A DNA stretch of 64,000 nucleotides from Lysobacteraceae bacterium 2PB (GCA_005502915.1 SCMT01000001.1:1-64000), one strand, 5' to 3'. Positions 7,250-15,930 are shown, counted from the first letter of the stretch. Program-made: numbers and translations. The notes: a model not told the origin generated them from the letters alone.

Positions 7250-9436
7250 TCACACCAGCGCGCTGCGCCGGGTGTAGACCAGCACCGCGTCGACCTGGCG
7301 CTGCAGGCGCTCGCGCACCTCGGGCTCCATCGCGCAGTGTTCGAGTACGTAGTAGCCGGTGCGCACCACGTCGCGCCAACGCGGGTTCTGCGGCAGGCGC
7401 GCGAGGCCGAGATAGCGTTCCATGGCGCGCGCGCGGACGCGACCGTCGTCGACCGCGACGCGCCAGATGCGGCTTTTCTCGGCCAGTTCCAGTCGCCCGG
7501 TGCCGGTGGCGCGCTCCCAGGCTTCGAGCGAGGACAACATCAGTTCGACGAGGGAGCGGCGGAACTCCTCGCGGACGCGGGAGTCGTGCATCGATGCGCC
7601 TTCGGCCGCGGCCGTGTCCGCCACGGCCTCGCCCGGTTCCATCGATGCCTCCCGCTCGGGCACTGCGAGAGCGGATGGCGCATCGATCGTTCCGGCGTTC
7701 GCGGGCACGGACAGTTCGCAGACGATCAGGCCGTCGCCCTGCGGCCACTGGCTGAGCCGGGCACGCAGGCGCCGGGCATCGCCGAGGACCAGATCGAGCT
7801 GCTGGTCGGTCGCATCTTCCATGCGCTCGAGTGCGGCGCGCAGCGCATCGCCCTCGCCGCCCGGCAAGCGTTCCGACAGCGGCGCACCGACGAGCCCGAG
7901 GGATTCGACGCCGAGCGCGATGCACGCGGCGCGGTTCGCGGCCAGCACCACGCCTTCGGCATCGAGCAGGCAGACGGCATCCTCGCGGCTGTCGAGCAGG
8001 GCCTGCAGCAATTGCCGGTCTTCGGCCAGCGCGCTGGTTTCGCGCCGGTAGCGCACCAGCGCTTCCTCCTTGCGCGCCAGCCGCGCGGCTTCGACCAGGC
8101 GCTCGCGCTGGCGCCTGCGCTGCAGTACCAGCCAGCCGCCGAGCATCGACGCCACCGCGACCGCCACGGTCAGCCACAGCAGCAGGGTGCGCTGGCGGAC
8201 TTCGGCCTGGCGTCGCTGGTTGTCGCCTTCGAGCCGGGCGATGGTACGGTCGCGCTCGGCGGTCTCGAACATCGTCCGCAGCCAGCCGAGTTCGGTGTCG
8301 TACTTGGCCTTGGCGGCTTTCTGCGCCAGCGCATGCGCGCGACGCAGGGTCTCGAGCGCGGCGGCGCGATCGCCCAGCGCTTCCTGCGCCTGGGCCAGTT
8401 CCTGCAGCAGTTCGACATGGTCGCTTTCGTACTCGCCGACGTTCGGCAGGGCGCTGCGCAGGCGCACGACCGCGGCCTCGGTCTCTCCGGTGACGCGATC
8501 CAGCCGCGCCACCTGCCACTGGAACACCGCCGGCAGCGGGTCCGCATACGATGCCGCGACGGCGAGTCCGGAGGCCTTCCAGCGCTGCGCGGCGGCGATG
8601 TCGCCCTGCGCCAGCGCGGCCTGGATCAGGCGGCCGATTGCGCGCAGTTCGTACTCGCGCGGACCGGTCTCGCGATAGATCGCCAGCGCGTCCTGCAGCG
8701 AGCCTGCGGCTTCGCGCGGCCGGCCCTTGGCCATTTCGACCACGGCCATGCTTTCCAGCGCATGCGCCGACTGCCTGCGGTTGCCGTCATCGAGGAAGAT
8801 CCGACGTGCCTCGCGATAGTAGCGAAGCGCATCGTCGTGATCGCCCCGTTCGCGGTAGACGTCGGCGATGTTGTTGTACAGGCTCGCACTGACCTTGCCT
8901 TGCGCGCGCTGCATGTCCAGGCTGCGCATGAACGCGCGCAGCGCGCCCTGGTAATCGCCGAGACGGCGCAGCGTGCTGCCGATCGCATTGGTGTCGCTGG
9001 CGATGGCCTCCTGGTCTTCGCTCGCCCGGGCCAGCGACAGCGCGCACTCCAGGTGCGCCTTGGCTTCGGGCATCCTGTCCAGGACATAGGCCAGATTGCC
9101 GCGCTCGCGGACCAGCGCATGACGCGCGTTCGCGGTGCCCTGCCCGGCCAGCACCGATTCGGCGCAATCCAGCGCTTCGCCGGCCGCCGCATGGTCTTCC
9201 GCCTTGCGATGGGATTTGGCCAGCGCCACCAGGGCCTGCACACGCTGTTCGGCGCTCGCGTCTGCAGCCAGGCGCAGACCCGCCAGGCTCTGGCAGGCAG
9301 CGGGATCGGGCAGGGGGCGCGCCGGCATCGCATCGCAGCGCACATCCCCGGCATCGGCGGCGAGTGCGGCGCCGGGAACGGCGCAGAGTGCCGTCCACCA
9401 CAAGGCCAGGAGGGGAAACAGGAGGCTGCGACTCAT
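7250..9436 (-). CDS. Membrane TPR-PAS protein with conserved C-terminal domain, module 1
   Basis: A 728-residue protein. It has a signal peptide (MSRSLLFPLLALWWTALCAVPGAALA), then a periplasmic array of TPR units (residues about 50-395, with typical YNNIADVYRERGDHDDALRYY). A transmembrane helix spans residues 416-436 and is followed by a short Arg-rich coiled coil. A PAS-like domain (about 462-575, DAVCLLDAEGVVLAANRAA) comes next, and last a cytoplasmic domain (about 622-728) with SRIWRV and NPRWRDV. No histidine kinase, GGDEF, EAL or HTH domain is visible, so the output is unknown. The ATG at 9436 gives the signal peptide directly; the long upstream in-frame extension is Arg/Pro-rich and unlike coding sequence. 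TACACT at 9449-9444 may be its -10. Confidence 0.82.
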   Translation of the reverse strand: MSRSLLFPLLALWWTALCAVPGAALAADAGDVRCDAMPARPLPDPAACQSLAGLRLAADASAEQRVQALVALAKSHRKAEDHAAAGEALDCAESVLAGQGTANARHALVRERGNLAYVLDRMPEAKAHLECALSLARASEDQEAIASDTNAIGSTLRRLGDYQGALRAFMRSLDMQRAQGKVSASLYNNIADVYRERGDHDDALRYYREARRIFLDDGNRRQSAHALESMAVVEMAKGRPREAAGSLQDALAIYRETGPREYELRAIGRLIQAALAQGDIAAAQRWKASGLAVAASYADPLPAVFQWQVARLDRVTGETEAAVVRLRSALPNVGEYESDHVELLQELAQAQEALGDRAAALETLRRAHALAQKAAKAKYDTELGWLRTMFETAERDRTIARLEGDNQRRQAEVRQRTLLLWLTVAVAVASMLGGWLVLQRRRQRERLVEAARLARKEEALVRYRRETSALAEDRQLLQALLDSREDAVCLLDAEGVVLAANRAACIALGVESLGLVGAPLSERLPGGEGDALRAALERMEDATDQQLDLVLGDARRLRARLSQWPQGDGLIVCELSVPANAGTIDAPSALAVPEREASMEPGEAVADTAAAEGASMHDSRVREEFRRSLVELMLSSLEAWERATGTGRLELAEKSRIWRVAVDDGRVRARAMERYLGLARLPQNPRWRDVVRTGYYVLEHCAMEPEVRERLQRQVDAVLVYTRRSALV

Positions 9437-9603
9437 TGTCGCGAGTGTAGCGGAAGGCCGGGACGGGGCGCCGGCAGGCTCCGCAAGCCGGCGCCCGCGC
9501 CTCCGGGGAGCGAACGCCTGCGTGATCGTCGCGCCCCACCGACGGCGGACACCGGCCAGAAGGCGGATCAGGCAGGCCCGGCAGGACGCGCAAACGACGA
9601 AAG

Positions 9604-9632
9604 GCCAGGCGGACATGTCGTCCGCCTGGCCG
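9604..9632 (-). terminator. Rho-independent terminator of the 9683-11836 gene
   Basis: A perfect 12-bp stem (GGCCAGGCGGAC, arms 9604-9615 and 9621-9632) with a 5-nt loop. On the minus strand it is followed by TTTCGTCGTTT. It lies 51 nt beyond the stop of the discoidin-type protein gene. Confidence 0.75.
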
Positions 9633-9682
9633 GTGCCGGCCATCCATTGCCGACGTCCTGCGTCATCCTGGCGGCATCGCGA

Positions 9683-11836
9683 TCAATACACTTCGATCTC
9701 GTTGATCCGGGCGGTGGCCGGGTTCTCGAAACCGCCGTTGAAGATCAGCATGCGCAGCTTCGTCGTCTGGAACTGGGTCGGCGTGAAGGTGTGCTCCATC
9801 AGGCTGTCGGTATTGCCGCGCACGATGGCCACCTTTACCCACACGCTGCCATTCCAGTACTCGATGTCGTAGTCCGCCGGGGCAGTGCCCCAGCCTGCGT
9901 CGCCGTGGATCCTCATGCTGGTCACCGGCACCGGCGTCGTCCAGCGCAGCTCGATCCACTGCGGCTTGGCGGCGGTGATCCAGACGCTGTTCATCCAGGC
10001 GGTGACCGGGTTGCCGTCGCGCACGAACGTCGGCGCATTGCAGGTGAGTTGCGATCCGTCGGCGATGCGCATCACCGTGCGTTTCCGGGCGGTGGAGAGG
10101 GGATCGGCCGCCGTCAGGTCGCAGTAGGTGCTGGAGGCATAGGCGTTCGCGGTCGGCGCGAGGCTCACCGGGATGTAGACGATGTTGGCGGCCTTGGTGG
10201 TCGTGCGGCCATTGCCGAAGACGCGACCGTGCGCATCGCGGAACGCGGTCAGGCTGAGGCTGGTGCTGCCCTGCGTGCTCCAGGTGTGGCTGGCCGTGGC
10301 CGGCGCGCCGGTGTGGCCGCTGACCGCGCCATCGCCCCAGTTCATCGAGTAGTCGACCGCATCGGCGTAGGGCCAGCACGGACGCATGCGCAGCTTGAAG
10401 TTCACCGGCGTGTTCTGCGGGAAGATCGAATTCGTCCCCAGGTCGCCGCTGACCCGCGTCCGCTCGATCATCGGCGTCAGCGCGCTGCCGCCGTCGAGCA
10501 GCCAGAAGCCGATGTGGTACTTCTGCGACTGCCAGATCGTGCCTTGCCAGGCATTGGTGAAGACCGTATCGGCCTTGCCGGTGATGGCGAGCTGCCAGTC
10601 GAGGTCGAAGGTCAGCGCATTGACGGTCTCGTAGGTGCCGTCCTGGTTCGCATCGCCGCAGGTGTTGCCGTAGTAGCCCCACAAATCGCCGTGCAGGAGG
10701 CCGCGCACGCCGACCTGGGCGTAGGCGACGCCTTCGGAGTACAGGTACCCGCGCACGCCGACGTCGGCATACACGGTCGGCTTGACGCGGACGGAGGCGC
10801 CGAGGCCGATCGGGTTGCTCACCGGGTTCGTCTGGTTCTGGGCGATGTTGTTCCAGCCGCTGCAGTTGTTCGACGTGCAGGTGTAATCGAAACTGCCTGA
10901 CAGGCGATGGCCCGCGCGATACTGCAACTGCGCCGTCGCGCTGGCTTCGAGCTTCGCGCCGACCGTGATCGGCAGGTTGAAGCCGATGTACACCGGCACC
11001 GGGCCGATGAAGAAGCTGAAGCCACCGAGGTGCGGCTTGGCGACCTGGTAGTCGAACAGATTCGGGTTGGCGTAGTTGATCGTGCCGTTCAGGGTGATCT
11101 CTTCGTCCAGCGACACGTTGCCGGTGGCGCGCACGTGCCCGAAGCGGACGCCGTACGGGATGCAGACCCAGAAGACCTTGGTCCGCTTGAGCTTGATCTG
11201 GATCTCGCCGGTCGCGTTCACGCTGCTGGAACCGGTGACCGACACGGTGCCGGTGAAACCGTTGCCCAGGTTGCTGGTGTGGTTCAGCGGCGTCGAGAAC
11301 TGGAACGACTTGCTGCGGCTGTGGACCTTGTCGCTGCAGCTGCCGAACGGTCCGCGGGCGTAAGGATCGGTCTCCAGCGTGTCCAGCTTGGAATACGCGA
11401 TCAGGGCTTCGGTCGGCTCGCCCAGCTCGAGGGACTTCTGGATCTCGTCCATGATCGGGGCGTTCAACGCGAAGGTGACGTCTTCGCCCTTCGGGGCGGC
11501 GGCCAGTTCGGTGATCAGCTCCTCGCGGATCTGCTCGGGAATCGGCGCCAGCGCGATGCCCCGCTCGCCGGTGATCTGGTAGATCTCGGTGCTGAACTCC
11601 TTGCCCGTATCGTCGTCCATCGCCTTGATGGTCGTCCGCTTCCAGCCGGCGACCGGATCGCCGTCGTCCGTCGGACCGTCCACGAACTCGCCTGCAGCCT
11701 TCACCTGCCTTGCCTCAGGGCCTGCGGCCTGGGCATGCGTCGAAGCGAAGCCCAGCAAGGCGATCGCCAACGCACAGCCGGCGCGCGCCAGCGGCATGCG
11801 CCACGCCCCCCGGGGGATGGGTAACACGAATGTCAT
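9683..11836 (-). CDS. Large exported protein with PKD-like and C-terminal discoidin (F5/8 type C)-like domains
   Basis: A 717-residue secreted protein. A long signal region ends ...STHAQA. A poorly recognised N-terminal half of about 400 residues contains beta-rich stretches (for example TGTVSVTGSSSVNATGEI). A PKD-like segment (YSMNWGDGAVSGHTG) appears around residue 500. The C-terminal 140 residues read like a carbohydrate-binding discoidin/F5/8C domain (DYDIEYWNGSVWVKVA and RINEIEVY at the end). The ATG at 11836 is chosen because AGGAG lies just upstream. It has its own terminator at 9604-9632. The domain mix suggests binding to glycans or a surface, not catalysis. It has no catalytic motif I can name. 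Confidence 0.8.
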   Translation of the reverse strand: MTFVLPIPRGAWRMPLARAGCALAIALLGFASTHAQAAGPEARQVKAAGEFVDGPTDDGDPVAGWKRTTIKAMDDDTGKEFSTEIYQITGERGIALAPIPEQIREELITELAAAPKGEDVTFALNAPIMDEIQKSLELGEPTEALIAYSKLDTLETDPYARGPFGSCSDKVHSRSKSFQFSTPLNHTSNLGNGFTGTVSVTGSSSVNATGEIQIKLKRTKVFWVCIPYGVRFGHVRATGNVSLDEEITLNGTINYANPNLFDYQVAKPHLGGFSFFIGPVPVYIGFNLPITVGAKLEASATAQLQYRAGHRLSGSFDYTCTSNNCSGWNNIAQNQTNPVSNPIGLGASVRVKPTVYADVGVRGYLYSEGVAYAQVGVRGLLHGDLWGYYGNTCGDANQDGTYETVNALTFDLDWQLAITGKADTVFTNAWQGTIWQSQKYHIGFWLLDGGSALTPMIERTRVSGDLGTNSIFPQNTPVNFKLRMRPCWPYADAVDYSMNWGDGAVSGHTGAPATASHTWSTQGSTSLSLTAFRDAHGRVFGNGRTTTKAANIVYIPVSLAPTANAYASSTYCDLTAADPLSTARKRTVMRIADGSQLTCNAPTFVRDGNPVTAWMNSVWITAAKPQWIELRWTTPVPVTSMRIHGDAGWGTAPADYDIEYWNGSVWVKVAIVRGNTDSLMEHTFTPTQFQTTKLRMLIFNGGFENPATARINEIEVY

Positions 11837-12373
11837 GATGAATCTCCTGTGTCTCGAGAAGTAAGTTCCAACCATGGAAGCGCGCGCCCCAAGCCCCGCG
11901 ACCGGGGACTGCGCCCCGGGCATGGGGGCTGGACCGATGTACCCGCCCTGCCGGCCTGTCGGCCTGAAGTCCCGGACGTGATGCTGCGGACGAGGTCGTC
12001 GCCTCCGGGATGGACACTGGACGAGGCCTGCGTCGCTGTGGAGGGCAAAGCCGGGTTATTCCGGGAACAAATCGGAGGAACGAATCGGGACACCCACTGC
12101 AGCGCTCCGGTCGAACGCCCAGAAAGTCCTGTTGGACCATGGTGTTGCGCTGGAAAAGGCATGGGATGCCGGCCGTGCCGCCATGGCCCCGCCCCCTCGA
12201 ACGGCACACGCAGGCATCACCACGCGCATCGCCCGCAGACGGATCGAAAGGTGGGATCGGCAACGGCGAGTGCGCGCAGGGACTGGCTGCGAACGACACC
12301 TGTCCCCGGAACTGCGCCCAGTCCGGATCCATGCCGACAGGTCGGAAGGGCCCTGCCGCAACGATGCCGGGGC
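11837..12373. other. 537-nt intergenic region without a recognised gene
   Basis: Lies between two minus-strand genes. Reading both strands I find no signal peptide, no family motif and no ORF with convincing coding character. It holds the ribosome-binding site of the discoidin-type gene (AGGAG next to 11836) and an imperfect tandem CCGGG repeat at 12051-12069 that has no -10 box at the expected distance. Confidence 0.5.
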
Positions 12374-12646
12374 TTACCGGGCGTCCGGATTCGCGATCGA
12401 GGGGCAGGCTTCGCTGACCAGGCGACGGTGCGCGGTGACCGCACCGTAGTCGATGCGCTTCACATCGCAGGCGCTGCCGTTGGAGATGACGCGCACGCCC
12501 GCTTCCTGGGCCATCGCGGCGCCGGTGTAGTACTGCCAGTACAGGATTTCGTTCTCGCCGCCGGCCGGCAGCGCGACGGCTGCGATGGCGTAGATGGCTC
12601 CGGCGAGCAGGGCGCCGAGGGCAAGCATGGTCTTCCTGGGCTTCAT
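12374..12646 (-). CDS. Small exported protein, DUF6289-like
   Basis: A 90-residue protein with a signal peptide (MKPRKTMLALGALLAGAIYAIAAVALPA). It then has the pattern YWQYYTGAAMAQEAGVRV...C...YGAVTAHRR...EACP. Tyr-rich start, one mid Cys, Gly-x-Val-Thr and a late Cys match the small secreted DUF6289 proteins as I remember them. Biological role unknown. It is divergent from the module 2 secreted gene, sharing a 328-nt promoter region in which both directions show similar promoter architecture. Confidence 0.75.
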   Translation of the reverse strand: MKPRKTMLALGALLAGAIYAIAAVALPAGGENEILYWQYYTGAAMAQEAGVRVISNGSACDVKRIDYGAVTAHRRLVSEACPSIANPDAR

Positions 12647-12757
12647 TGGGTGTGGTGCTCCTGAAAGGTGTGGCGCCGGGCATCACCGGCGATCGTCCGG
12701 AGCCTCGGTTCACCCCATGGCTCCGGGACTGCGCCGGCCTGCGGCCGACTCGACAGC

Positions 12758-12810
12758 ACCCTAGTCAGGCCCACCCAGCGCGACGAGGACGAAGCCGGGC
12801 CGCGTCGGGT
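12758..12810 (-). promoter_or_regulatory. Possible promoter of the DUF6289-like gene
   Basis: On the minus strand TAGGGT (12763-12758) lies 36 nt downstream of the second of two CCCG runs (12810-12806 and 12800-12796, 10 bp apart). This copies the geometry of the module promoters, but the repeat is poorer and the -10 ends GGT instead of NCT, so support is modest. Confidence 0.35.
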
Positions 12811-12890
12811 ACGACCCGGGCGACACGACATGGCAGGCCATCGGAAATACGCCACGATCTCCCCACGAATCAAGGAATTGCAGCCGTTTG

Positions 12891-12945
12891 TTCCCGTTTT
12901 GTTCCCGGGAGAAGATTGGACGGCGCCGACGTCCGTCCCTAGGCT
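12891..12945 (+). promoter_or_regulatory. Predicted promoter with 11-bp direct repeat, module 2
   Basis: TTCCCG occurs at 12891-12896 and again at 12902-12907, exactly 11 bp apart. TTGGAC (12916-12921) and TAGGCT (12940-12945) form a sigma70-type -35/-10 pair with an 18-bp spacer, about 30 nt before the ATG at 12975. The direct repeat lies just upstream of the -35, where an activator would contact polymerase. Confidence 0.6.
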
Positions 12946-12974
12946 TGCGGCCAGTCCCGCTCCGGAATCCCTCG

Positions 12975-13472
12975 ATGCTCCGTCGTCCCGTCCTCTGCTT
13001 CCTCGCCCTGCTCGCGCTCGCACTGTGCGGCATCTCCCCGGCATCCGCCCATACCAACCTGTCCATCAAGATGCTGTGCGGCGACATGACGCGTCCGCCG
13101 CTCGTCGTGCACTCGTTCCAGCTCTCCGGGAAGCAACTGCGCAACCTGGTGGACACCACGGCGAAAGCGCTGGAACAGGGCGGGCTGAGCGCGGACGACA
13201 AATGCGGCATCGTCGATGCGCAGCTGGATCACGAATTGAAGCTGGAATCCGATCTGCTGGATGCAGCCACGTTCCTCAGCGCGGACGAATGGACCCAGAC
13301 CACGATCGCGCTGGCCCTGTACTGCGGCCAGTTCCCCGCCGACGGCGTCAAGGCGGCGGCCTATGTGACCGATGCGTTCAGTGGCTATCACGCCCCCACC
13401 CACCACACCACCTACCGGATCGCCAGCGGCGTCAGGGGCGTCTGCGCGATCTGCCCGCCCTCGGACGAGTGA
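12975..13472 (+). CDS. Small secreted protein, module 2 (paralogue of 6678 and 15931)
   Basis: A 165-residue exported protein with a signal peptide (MLRRPVLCFLALLALALCGISPASA) and a mature start HTN. It shares with its paralogues a FQLSGKQLRNLV helix, CGIVD, a HHTTYRIASGVRG segment and a C-terminal CAIC pair. The middle insert (about 25 residues longer than module 3) holds an extra helix and YCGQF. The ATG at 12975 is selected over an in-frame upstream start because it begins the signal peptide and leaves the promoter free. Only 16 nt separate its stop from the convergent TPR-PAS gene. Function unknown. Confidence 0.8.
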   Translation: MLRRPVLCFLALLALALCGISPASAHTNLSIKMLCGDMTRPPLVVHSFQLSGKQLRNLVDTTAKALEQGGLSADDKCGIVDAQLDHELKLESDLLDAATFLSADEWTQTTIALALYCGQFPADGVKAAAYVTDAFSGYHAPTHHTTYRIASGVRGVCAICPPSDE

Positions 13473-13488
13473 TCGCGACCGGCGGCGG

Positions 13489-15699
13489 TCAGACCATGGG
13501 GGCGCGCCGGGTATAGGCCAGCACCGCATCCACCCGGGCCTGCAGGTGGATGCGAACGTCCTCGCGCATCGTCGGGCATTGGCCGAGGACGTAATAGGCG
13601 GTCCGCAGCACGTCCCGCCAGCGCGGGTTGCGCGGCAGCTTCGAGACGCCGAGATAGCGCTCCATGGCACGCGCGCGCAGTCGTCCGTCGTCGATGTTCA
13701 CCCGCCAGATGCGGCTCCTTTCGGCCAGTTCGATGCGATTGGTCGCGGTCGCGCTTTCCCAGGCCTCGATCGACAGCAGCATCAGGTCCACCAGCGCCTT
13801 CCGGAACGCGTCGCGCATGCCCTGCTCGTGCATGCCCTGCTCGTGGAGCATGCCGCCGTCCTGCCCGGCCTCCATCCGCAGACCATCGCCGACATCGAGC
13901 GGGGTTTCCCCCGTCGCGTGGTCCACATCGTCCGCGGCGTCGGCAGGCGCATCCTGCGGCTGCGCCGCGGCCATGGCGACCCTCGGACCGAGTTCCAGCA
14001 CCAGGCGCCCGCTGCCGCCCGACCACTGCGTCAGCCGTGCGGTGAGCGGCTGGCTCTGCCTCGTTGCGACATCCAGCGACAGGGTCGCGCTGTCCTCCAT
14101 CCGCTCCAACACGGATTCCAGTACCGAAGCCAGGCCTTGTTCGGGCGGGAACGCCTCGCAGGCGCAGAGCACTTCGGCGATGGACCGGCCGACGAGCTGC
14201 TCGGCATCGCCGCCGATCAGGCGGCACGCCGCGCGATTGGCGACCAGCACCTGGCCTTCGGCGTCGAGCAGGCAGGTCGCGTCCTCGCGACTGTCCAGGA
14301 GGGTCTGCAGCAGCTCGCGATCCTCGGCCAGCGCATCCGCCTCGCGCCGGTAGCGCGCCAGTTCCTCCTCGAACCGGATCCGCCGCGTCTCGGCGTCCAG
14401 GCGCTGGCGCTGTCGGCGCCGGTCGAACAGCAACCACCCGGCCAGGGCGATGGCCAGCGCGGAGCCGAGCAGGGCCCACAACTGCAGGGTGCGCACGCGG
14501 TTGCGGTGTTCGAGCGCGGCGATGGTGCGGTCGCGTTCGGAGGTCTCGAAGCGCATGCGCAACCAGTCCAGCTGGCGGTTGCTCTGCGATCGCCACACTT
14601 CGCGGGCTTCGGCATGGGCCAGGCGCAAGCTGTCGTTCGCGGCTTCGTGCCGCCCGAGGTCGCTCTGCGCCGCGGACAGGGCTTCGAGCAGCGGCACACG
14701 GTCGGGATCGCGTTCGGCCATCGCGGCCAGGGCATCGCGCGCCCGGTTCGCGGCCACGTCGGGACGACCCGACAGGCGTTCGGTGCGCGCGATCTGCAGC
14801 TGCAGGGCGGGCGGCACCGGCAGATCGCCCTCGCTGGCGATCGCCAGCGCGGAGGCCGTCCAGCGCCGCGCATCGGCGACATCGCCACGGGCGAGTGCCG
14901 CGCGCGTCAGGCCGTCATGCACGCGCAGCTCGTAAAGCCGGCTGCCCTCGGTGCGATAGGTCTCCAGCGCCTCCTTCAGCCAGACCTCCGCCCGCGCGGC
15001 ATCTCCGGTATCCAGGGCCTGTTCGGCCATCGACTCGAGCACATGCGCCGCTTCGGTCGCCCCGCCCTTCGCCCGGTACGTGGCGAGCGCTTCGCGGTAG
15101 TAATGCATCGCGGACGCGGGATCCTCCAGCTCGCGATAGACATCGCCCAGGTTGTTGTAGACCGCGCCGGACACCTCGCCGTCCGCGCGCTGCATCTCCA
15201 GGCTGGTGGTGAGCGCCCGCAAGGCGCCCTGGAAATCGCCGAGGCGGCGCAGCGCAGCGCCGACGTTCTTCAGGTCCCGGGCCTCGTCGGCGCGGGCGCC
15301 GCGTGCGGCAGCCTGCGAGACCGCGCATTCGAAGCGGCGCAGGGCCTGGGGGATGCGCTCGCGCCGGAATTCCAGGATGCCGTGACGCCGCGTCAGTTCG
15401 TAGCGCAGCGCGGGGTCGTCGCCCGCGATGGCTTCGGCGCAGGCCAGGGCGTCCAGGGCCGCGTCGAAACGCCCCGAGGCCACGTGCGTCTCGGCGCGTT
15501 CGAACAGGGCCCGTGCCGCCGGATCGCGCGCGGATGCCGGCAGCGCCACACCGGCGCGACGCAGGCAGGAGGCGGGATCGACGGGCAGATGGGAGGCCAG
15601 CGGCTCGCTGCAGCCGGCATCGCCCTGCGATTGGCCGGCAGCCAGTGGCGCCAGAAGGGTGAAGAAGGTGAGGACGGCAACGCGGATTCGGATTGGCAT
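13489..15699 (-). CDS. Membrane TPR-PAS protein with conserved C-terminal domain, module 2
   Basis: 736 residues with the same order as the 7250-9436 protein. It has a signal peptide (MPIRIRVAVLTFFTLLAPLAAG) and periplasmic TPR units to about residue 385 (YNNLGDVYRELEDPASAMHYY). A membrane helix spans 405-426. A PAS-like domain follows (about 450-570, DATCLLDAEGQVLVANRAA), then the C-terminal domain (about 627-736) with SRIWRVNIDDGRLRARAMER and NPRWRDVLRT. A short Gln/His/Met repeat (HEQGMHEQGM) sits just before the C-terminal domain. TAGACT at 15713-15708 is a possible -10, close to the start codon. The ATG at 15699 gives a clean signal peptide. It converges with the module 2 secreted gene and is divergent from the module 3 secreted gene. 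Confidence 0.82.
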   Translation of the reverse strand: MPIRIRVAVLTFFTLLAPLAAGQSQGDAGCSEPLASHLPVDPASCLRRAGVALPASARDPAARALFERAETHVASGRFDAALDALACAEAIAGDDPALRYELTRRHGILEFRRERIPQALRRFECAVSQAAARGARADEARDLKNVGAALRRLGDFQGALRALTTSLEMQRADGEVSGAVYNNLGDVYRELEDPASAMHYYREALATYRAKGGATEAAHVLESMAEQALDTGDAARAEVWLKEALETYRTEGSRLYELRVHDGLTRAALARGDVADARRWTASALAIASEGDLPVPPALQLQIARTERLSGRPDVAANRARDALAAMAERDPDRVPLLEALSAAQSDLGRHEAANDSLRLAHAEAREVWRSQSNRQLDWLRMRFETSERDRTIAALEHRNRVRTLQLWALLGSALAIALAGWLLFDRRRQRQRLDAETRRIRFEEELARYRREADALAEDRELLQTLLDSREDATCLLDAEGQVLVANRAACRLIGGDAEQLVGRSIAEVLCACEAFPPEQGLASVLESVLERMEDSATLSLDVATRQSQPLTARLTQWSGGSGRLVLELGPRVAMAAAQPQDAPADAADDVDHATGETPLDVGDGLRMEAGQDGGMLHEQGMHEQGMRDAFRKALVDLMLLSIEAWESATATNRIELAERSRIWRVNIDDGRLRARAMERYLGVSKLPRNPRWRDVLRTAYYVLGQCPTMREDVRIHLQARVDAVLAYTRRAPMV

Positions 15700-15843
15700 C
15701 CGTGGCAAGTCTACGGCAACGACGCCCACTCCCTCGACTTGTCGCCGTCAGGCGCAGCCATGCGGAATGCGATCGACCGCATGTCCAGCCGAAGCGCACT
15801 CCGGAAAACAGATGCCTTCCGGATCAATGACCTGCGTCGAATA

Positions 15844-15899
15844 TTCCCCGGTTTATCCCCGCGATCGGCATGGACTGCGCCCGGGGCCGCCCCTAAGCT
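15844..15899 (+). promoter_or_regulatory. Predicted promoter with 11-bp direct repeat, module 3
   Basis: TTCCCC (15844-15849) and ATCCCC (15855-15860) repeat with exact 11-bp phase. ATGGAC (15870-15875) and TAAGCT (15894-15899) form a -35/-10 pair with an 18-bp spacer, identical in layout to module 2. The ATG at 15931 follows about 32 nt later. It lies in the 231-nt divergent region shared with the module 2 TPR-PAS gene. Confidence 0.6.
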
Positions 15900-15930
15900 T
15901 GCGCCCTCCTCCGTACCGACCGACCCCGCC

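Larger units (their letters stand above)
12647..12974. other. Divergent intergenic region of module 2
   Basis: 328 nt between the DUF6289-like gene (minus) and the module 2 secreted-protein gene (plus). It contains the two promoters described at 12758-12810 and 12891-12945. No further gene is seen. Confidence 0.6.

Noticed and set aside
9437-9643. N-terminal extension of the module 1 TPR-PAS protein
   Set aside because: The extension is Arg/Pro-rich and would bury the signal peptide that starts at 9436.
7337-10900. Open frame of about 1190 codons opposite the TPR-PAS and discoidin-type genes
   Set aside because: Antisense to two well-supported genes with domains and signal peptides; no family motif of its own.
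12015-12069. Tandem CCGGG repeat upstream of the discoidin-type gene resembling the module promoter repeat
   Set aside because: Phase is 10 bp, no TANNCT box occurs 36-37 nt downstream, and it is over 200 nt from the start codon.
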